Shown here: piece by piece, positions 57,715-64,000 of the stretch
Numbering within the stretch: the first letter of the stretch is position 1
Layout: each line of letters starts with the position of its first letter
Assembly (NCBI GenBank): GCA_001692895.1
Contig: KV748249.1
Coordinates: 682,001 to 746,000, forward strand
From: Cenococcum geophilum 1.58
Lineage: Eukaryota; Ascomycota; Dothideomycetes; Gloniales; Gloniaceae
Direction: 5' to 3'
Length of the DNA: 64,000 nucleotides
Position numbers and translations under genes: made by a program
The notes under the pieces: model-generated
The model's input: only the letters and a program-made list of their open reading frames with translations
Database searches by the model: none
What the model was told of the DNA's origin: nothing

Positions 57715-59343
57715 ATGGATAGCCAGCCACTGGAATGTCCAATATGCAAGAAGAGGTTCACACAGAAATCTTCCCTGGTCCGTCACTCAAAACGATGCAC
57801 AACGACGCCGACCCCCAACTTAAGGCAAAAATCATGTCGCCGGTGTACAAACTCTAAAACTAGATGCGACTTACAGCGGCCGAGTTGCTCTCGTTGTCTT
57901 CAACGCGAGGCTTTGTGCGAGTATGCGATTTCTGAGGAATCGGCCGTGCTGGCGGAATCTAGTGATAGCCATGATCCAAATTTCATCCGAGGACCGGGTT
58001 CAACCAATGAACGAACTGTAGACCATTCTAGAGAGAAATCTGGCCTGTCAATCCAAACCGGAGCCCCGAACCGCATCGAATACGGAGATTCATCGGCGCA
58101 ATTGCAACGTGCCTCAAGCAGTCATTACCACATGGACGTCGATGTCTTACTTACACCTGAAGCACCTTCGAGTGATTTGACAAATCTTCCTTTATTAGCT
58201 AGAGACCCACTAAACGGCTTTTCCCTAGCTTTTTCAAGTAGTTCAGAAGAGGCTTTAAACTCCATATCAGGCACACTGAGCTTTGTCGACACCACACACA
58301 CAACTTCCGTAGCTAGTCCCGAGATGACCGTTGGCGACGATTGGATATTACCGTTATTACCGCCAGCCGACACCACTCCGCCACTGGTCAAGCATAGTAT
58401 GGAAGTGTTGTTACGGGTTCTTCGTACGTGGCCTCGCATTCTAGCGAAAGAGTTCGAGCTGCCGCCTATGATACATACCTCTCAGATTTCTCGCGGCATC
58501 ATTCCACAGCCCCTTGCAAACTGTTTCGCTCTCTGTAAGATGTGGGCCGGGCAATATGACGGTGCAAGCGAGATAGTTAAGGATACCGTTCTTAAAGAGA
58601 TGAAATTTCTTTTCGACAGGGTATGTAAGAATTAAGTCCAAACGGCGTAGGGAAGCTTCATATGAAACAGAACTCTTGGATTCCCAGGCCTCGACTAAAC
58701 GACACTGGTCTTCTTTACATTAAGCCTTATCTTATCTATTCTCATCGTGTGTTCTCGAGTTGAGTAATATATTAACTGAGTGCAGTATCGGATCCTCGAT
58801 GACACGAATCTTCTTGCTGCTTTACAAGCACTAGTTATGTATACGATTATCTTGCTATTTCCCTCTGGGAACCAGACTTCAGTGTCATCTGTTGATCAAT
58901 CCATCTTTGCGAATTTACAAAAGGTTGTCTATCACATAGCTGGCACCGGCCTCATGCTTGAAGAAGAAAAAGACCATGTGCGACCAACATGGGATGCTTG
59001 GATTCATGTCACTACAAAAAGGAGGGCTGTGTTTTCCTTGTATCTTTTGCACTGGTCTTATAGTGTGTGTAATTGTCTTCCTTCCTTCGACTGTTCAGAG
59101 CTGGGATTCATGCCCGCTCCAGCACCAAAAGTTCTCTGGCAAGCGAGCTCTAAGGAGCAATGGGAGACTATGTACAACAGATGGCTAGCCCAATGGAATG
59201 GCAATGAGTACATGATGCGGGAGTTCGGGGCGATAGAGCCGGGTCCTGCAGTCAACCCAAGGGCTGAGTTGTGGCTTGAGGATGCAGACGAATTAGGAAT
59301 TCTTTTCTTCTCTATTGGTAATATGTTCCCTCCGCGGACATAG
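57715..59343 (+). CDS. Transcription factor with CCHC/C2H2-like finger plus Zn2Cys6 domain
   Basis: Nuclear DNA-binding regulator. CDS is join(57715..58620, 58786..59343), 487 aa. A zinc finger at residues 8-28 (CPICKKRFTQKSSLVRHSKR, last ligand Cys: C-X2-C-X12-H-X3-C) is followed at 41-68 by a Zn2Cys6 cluster with spacing CX2CX6CX6CX2CX6C (CRRCTNSKTRC ... CSRCLQREALC). The rest carries short stretches of the fungal regulator middle region (LLAALQALVMYTIILLFP, KRRAVFSLYLLHWSY, ELWLEDADELG). The 165-nt intron (58621-58785, GTATGT...TGCAG) joins FLFDR to YRILDDTN. This compact combination is common among regulators placed next to secondary-metabolite or accessory genes. The exact C-terminus is moderately sure. 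Confidence 0.85.
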
Positions 59344-60993
59344 CAACCTGAAATCAATACTTACGATAGCAGTTAATGCCACCGAACGGGAACACCATTT
59401 CATGGTATCGGATAATCTGTCGATCCAGGCTTGATGTTTCCCCGCCAAGCCAAAACGGCTGCGCTGAATGATCCAATTCTGGGCAGCTCATGGTGCAATC
59501 GGAGCTTTGATTCCGGAAATGCAAATTTGGGACGCCATGAATACCGAGGAGAGTTTGGTCACAATTCTCATGAAGCCCTCGGAATTCCGTGACCGACTAG
59601 GTAGACCAATAGCGGAGTAAGGTCCCCTGGCGCATTCAATTTCTCGAGCACACTGATTGGCCTACAGTACGACGGACCTAACACCCAAGAATAACCGTTT
59701 ATACTAAGCTTGCTGCTTAACGGGAACGGGTCGGGGGGGGGGGGGGGGGGTGGAAGGGTGCTAGCTCGAGTAACCGCTTCCGGGATCTTTAGTAACGGGT
59801 GTGTCATCCTAGTATGTTCAGTAAAAGGTCTCGTACGGCGAGGATGGAGGGTAAGGTCGACGCTCTTGATTCTTTAACCGGGTAGAATTTACCAACCGTA
59901 TCCTGTACTACCGGACTACCTTTCCCCCTTGCTTAAACGTTATCCAATACGAATTCGCCCCAGTTATTTTTCAAGTTAATTCCAACATGATTAGAATCAG
60001 CATTATAATCCTCCTGCCTACCCCACTAGGCTCGATATTCATCAGCCCCCCTAGTTGTGCAATCATCATGGAAAAACTGTACGCTGTCAGATCAGTGAAC
60101 GAATAGAACATACGCTCTACGCTTTTCTATATAGCTTCAGACTCTGTACGGGAATCAAATGTTTCTTAGAGAGGCGATTGTCGGTGTGCGTATTTTATCA
60201 CTCATACTTTACTCAACGCTAGATCTCACGTCACCCCTTGAACGCTCTAGGGTGTAATCGATTTTGGGTGGTTGATAAACGTCAAGAAACCAACAAGCGG
60301 GATCGACCAGAACATCCGATATCCCTGTTGATCCAAACTAGCGGACTCAAAGAACCGGGAAACCTTCAAACAGGACCTGGGGTTTATCTGCATAAGGGAA
60401 CGTCAAACTACGGCACGTGGAGTTCACGTAGTGGAAGGGTGGAAGATTAAGGGGATTTAAGAAGCCATAGGGGGTGCGTTCTAACGGCTGACTATGCCAT
60501 CTTCTAATATTGATAGCTAAACTCAACCGAGGTCACAACCGTTGTAATCCATCAGTTGCGGGTCCCAACTGCACGGCACTTATGCATTTCCGAGCCACGG
60601 ACTTCTCTCTCCTCTCTCCCGTGACTAGTTTCTCACGATTATTGAACCTCGTGGCTGCAACGTGCAAAAGATTGGCTGAGCGGAGGCCATAGTTTTGCGC
60701 AACACGAGGCAACGGAGTGTGACGGTGAAGGGATTTGTGCTCTTAGCAAGACGTTGACAAACGTATAGGGTTTCTGGTCGAGATAGCGTCAGCGGTCCTG
60801 AAATGAAACTCTATTATTTGAAAGCTACCTTGTATAGGCGGACACGAGGAGCCGTTCCTAATTAGCGAATATAAAACCACCTCTCAGCGCTCTCAACATC
60901 GTACCACATCAACACTTTCAATCATCTCTTCACATTCACTCGGAGAAACTAGAAATTACCTAACTCGTCCACAAATACATCAGTTAATTCAAA
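59344..60993. other. Intergenic region with an 18-G homopolymer
   Basis: No supported gene. G18 runs from 59733 to 59750. A TATA-like box (gaatataaaacc, about 60867-60878) with a CT/CA-rich leader precedes the secreted-protein relic. Confidence 0.55.
60868..60993 (+). promoter_or_regulatory. TATA-type promoter and leader of the secreted-protein relic
   Basis: A TATAAAA-like element about 125 bp upstream of the ATG is followed by a CA/CT-rich leader (catcaacactttcaatcatc). Strongly expressed secreted-protein genes of fungi often have this arrangement. The leader looks intact although the gene is broken. Confidence 0.45.
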
Positions 60994-61434
60994 ATGCCTC
61001 TTCCCTCATCCCCCTGGCTACCCTGCCTCTCCTAGCCACCGCCCAAATCGGCAACTTCCTCAATCTCTGGCCGACCACGCGTGCTCCATCCCGCTCAACG
61101 AGATCGAGCTGCCTGGACCGGCTACACGAATCTGACTGAGTTCGACGCGTTCAGCGTCGCGGCTGCTATCGTCAGTGGCTAATGTACACCCACGAGTAAG
61201 TTATTCTTTCCCTCCTGGCCACTGCGATCCAGATCAAGAGGAACTTGAGAAGCGGGACAGTGAAGGGGCAAAGGTGAGATAGAAGATAGTGAGTTGATGC
61301 AGAGACAGTCATTGGATATAAGTCTTTCGATTGTACTGGTGGGCCTGTGGTGGTGAGCAGCCCGACTGTGACGACCTGCTAGGATGCTGGCAACCATGCT
61401 TGGTTGAGCTTCGAGATTACCGGACCATGCTAGG
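60994..61434 (+). pseudogene. Broken small secreted cysteine-containing protein (effector-like)
   Basis: Starts at ATG 60994. Stitching frames shows a signal-peptide-like stretch (LIPLATLPLLATAQIGNFLN), then DHACSIPLNEIELP, then WTGYTNLTEFDAFSVAAAIV followed by SG-stop-CTPT. A 113-nt intron (61196-61308, GTAAGT...GACAG) leads to IGYKSFDCTGGPVVVSSPTV, TTC, a stop, and DAGNHAWLSFEITGPC before the final TAG (61432-61434). At least three frameshifts and two stops (TAA and TAG at likely CAA/CAG positions) break it. The coherent pieces, five cysteines and secretory start suggest an extracellular protein of about 105-110 residues; the function is unknown. I did not recognise a named family. Confidence 0.55.
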
Positions 61435-63065
61435 TAATGTGTTGGAGAACTGGTTGACGGGCTTGTGGGTAAATGTTGGGTAGGCTGGAGTGAGTGAAGT
61501 TTGGAGGCAGGCGAAGTGTAGAGTGGAGAGGGTGGCTAGGTAGACTAGGAATGTTAGATCTAGAGTTACATTCAGATCCAAATTTTGGCTTGCAGGAAGG
61601 TTTCTACTCCAGCTTGCTGTATCTGCTAGATCGCCCGTGGACTCGGTTGATTGAGGGTGGAAATTAGGTAACTCTCCCAACTGAATCATACTTAAAATAG
61701 GGCGTTTTTCTATGAAAAAAAGTAACATAGGAAGTCTGCATAACACCTTGTGTGATTAGCATTAAATTTCAATGTCTGTAAATTGTACGAGCTCCGGTGT
61801 CCCCCAGTGCCAACACCACACACCTAATTTCGCTATTTTGCGCACTAGAGAACTTTAAGTTTAACTCTTATAATTAAGCTTAAACGATTAGAGACTTTGC
61901 CTGTTTTGTAAATACACATGCACAGCCCATTCACAATTGCACACTTGACTAGTTTCTAGCGAAATTGGATGTTGGTGTGTCGCGCGCACACGGAACCTAC
62001 AGGCTGTATGTAGTGCACTGATTCCGTTTTGAATAGCGAATTCATCAGCTGAGTAGTATTTAATTCATATATGCACTGCATAAATTCAGCTCTGAACGAA
62101 CATTTTCCTGGAGCTTGGAAGTTTTTACAATAGGTTGTGCACGTGATTGCTGACACGCCTTCGTAGTCAGCCCGGCAGGAGATTTATCCCGTTTGCCACA
62201 TGCATAATTCCTCACTAGGAACAACACAGCAATTATTCTTTTGCAACCGTCTCCTACTCCAACCAAGAGAAGACACTATTATTAGAGTCAGGACAAAGTA
62301 TGGATATGGCGTAATTCGCATCAATCAAGTCGCAAACTCTCCAAACGTTCGGACTCCGCCTCTGCCCAGAGCATCCCCCAATTTCTAGGGATGGCCACTG
62401 TTCACAGTTCCCCCACCGGCAGGTCAATCTTAAAAATGACCGCTCATAGCCACCACCCATGGTTGTGGAGCTGCTACATCGCTCATCATTCAATCTGATT
62501 TGTGACTCACAAGAGCTGTGGCTGCTTCTGGGCGTGGTTTCAGCCGTGGGCTGAGCGGCTATGATCCCAACGCACAGCCTTCCTTCAAACTCAAAGATGG
62601 AAAAGGTGTGCTCAGCTCGCCAATCAGCACCGAAAGCCTTCCACATTTCCTCCTAAGTTATTTGCTTGTTTTTGCTCTTCCTTCTTTGGCATGCATTCGA
62701 AGGCCTACGTTTACGCCCTATTTTCCTCTCTTAGCTGGTTGCTCACGAGGGGCCAGAAGGCGGCCACCTCGTGAATGCATTATCTTTCAGCCTGGCATGT
62801 GGGCTTATATGTTCTTGGCTGGCTTTTCGTCAAGCGCTTTCCTCTCTTCTGCCGTTCTAATTCTCTCGTCGATGACCTTGCGTCTTCACTTTTACTATCG
62901 CCTAATTCCAACCGCCCCCTCACAGATTGGGAGCCCTGCCGAAGCTCTCTGGTTACTCTTCAAGCTACAACTGGTGACACAAGGCTGCAGCTATGAATCA
63001 GCTTAGGTAGTTAGAACAATTGGAATGTGCCCCAGAAACAGTCCGCTAACTCTCAGATAGACCAG
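61435..63065. other. Intergenic region; possible undetected first exon of the permease
   Basis: No independent gene is supported. A short stretch near 62,540-62,610 could encode a polar leader (YDPNAQPSFKLKDGKG) followed by a GTGTGC donor-like site. It might be the permease N-terminus, but this is weak. Confidence 0.35.
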
Positions 63066-64000
63066 TGCTCAGTGAGCGTCATGTCAACATGATGTCCTTT
63101 TCGCAATGTATCGGCATAGGTTTGTTCTTACAGAGCGGAAGGACAATTTATTTGGCAGGACCTGGTCTTGCAACTGTAGCTTATTTTTTAACTGGAACTG
63201 TGATGTGGTCGAGCGCTGCTTGTCTTGGGGAAATGACAGCATTGCTTCCGGTCAAGGGTCCGATTTTCGAGTTCCCGAGGCGTTTTCTCGACGAATCTCT
63301 GGGATACGCGGCTGGCTGGATGACATGGTATTATTCATATTATGCCATTTCGGTTTTTTGACAAACTGACCAAATTCCAGGTTTTCTTGGATTGTATTGA
63401 TAGCAGCAGAATTGGTGGCAATCACGCATATATTCCAGTTCAGATACCCTCCAGAGCAACTCGCCATTGATGGTTATCCGGATGCAACTCTCCAGTGGAT
63501 GCCACATGTTTCTCCGACTGTGTTGGTTCTCGCATTTCTTATTCTTCTGCTTCTAATTAATCTTCTTCCGGTACGACATTTCGGCCAACTTGAGTACATC
63601 TTTGGCATTATCAAAATGACTTTTATCATCCTCATGATAGTTTTGAATACTGTTTTACATGCTCAACAGCGGGTAAATCGTGGAGGTCCATTTTGGACTT
63701 ACAACTCTCCATATTCCGCAGGATCCCAAAACATCACGCTTCCCAACGGTCATGTGACTACTGGTTTTGCTGGGAAATTGGGAGGGATGTGGGAAGCAAT
63801 GATGACTTGCCTCTTCGGCATGATCGGTTTCGAGACGGTGGCCATTACCGCGGCAGAGAATAAGGACCTTCGCTCAGAGGAGACCATCAAGCTTGGGACC
63901 AGGAAAATCTCTCTCCGCATCATTACGCTCTACTGTTTGGCGACATTCACAGTCGGTCTTAATGTCCCATACACCTACCCACTAATTGTGGACACGCGCG
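63066..64000 (+). CDS. Amino-acid permease (partial, runs off the window)
   Basis: Plasma-membrane amino-acid/proton symporter of the AAT/YAT type (AA_permease family). Exon 63066-63327, intron 63328-63380 (53 nt, GTATTA...TTCCAG, ctgac branch), exon 63381 to the end of the window. Visible are SERHVNMMSFSQCIGIGLFL (TM1, with IGIGLFL in place of the common IGTGLF), GPGLATVAYFLTGTVMW, ALLPVKGPIFEFPRRFLDES, then after splicing AGWMTW|FSWIVLIAAEL, INLLPVRHFGQLEYIFGIIK and GMIGFETVAITAAEN. These are the usual TM3-TM8 landmarks. The upstream exon(s) are not resolved: the frame has no ATG before MMSF, and a plausible acceptor (gaccag) sits at 63060-63065. The C-terminal third lies outside the window. 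Confidence 0.88.

Noticed and set aside
62518-63006. 162-codon + frame ahead of the permease
   Set aside because: No ATG at its start and no motif. At most its first part could be a permease leader exon; not enough support to annotate.

Overview
This window looks like chromosomal DNA of a filamentous ascomycete (Pezizomycotina; a leotiomycete is my guess, with low certainty). The genes carry short fungal introns (mostly 50-120 nt, GTRNGT...CTAAY...YAG). They include a HET-domain gene and a Zn2Cys6 transcription factor. The left part bears the typical marks of repeat-induced point mutation (RIP): AT-rich, almost no intact frames, and CAG/CAA/TGG codons turned into TAG/TAA.

The window has two compartments with a sharp border near 27,960-28,000. 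From 1 to about 27,960 lies a graveyard of nested transposons. Gypsy-1 (177-8886, + strand, 419-bp LTRs, TSD gtagc) is a chromodomain Gypsy element. It carries an antisense accessory gene near its 3' LTR and is interrupted by a 901-bp TA-flanked inverted-repeat element that encodes only a helix-turn-helix protein. Gypsy-2 (- strand) is split by a Copia element (10821-18390, - strand, 177/178-bp LTRs, TSD gttat). That Copia is itself split by a much fresher Tc1/mariner transposon (16198-17759), whose transposase becomes an exact DD34E enzyme if a 51-nt intron is removed. A Tad-like LINE (about 20,990-26,290, - strand), a second LINE fragment and a 141-bp GC-rich MITE complete this block.

From 28 kb to the right end the DNA is of ordinary composition and carries conserved housekeeping genes: MPE1 (mRNA 3'-end processing), a 2EXR/F-box-like protein, DPB2 (DNA polymerase epsilon subunit B) head to head with a NASP/Hif1-type histone chaperone, a HET-domain protein, VAC7 (PI(3,5)P2 / vacuole) and a WEE1-type kinase. 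Toward the right end the content becomes more accessory: a small VOC/glyoxalase-fold protein with a 28-nt exon, a combined zinc-finger/Zn2Cys6 regulator transcribed away from it, a broken small secreted cysteine-containing protein, and the 5' two thirds of an amino-acid permease that runs off the end.

The DPB2/NASP pair shares a 416-bp promoter with MCB-type ACGCG cores. This fits S-phase co-expression of replication and histone supply. No tRNA, rRNA or CRISPR array was recognised.
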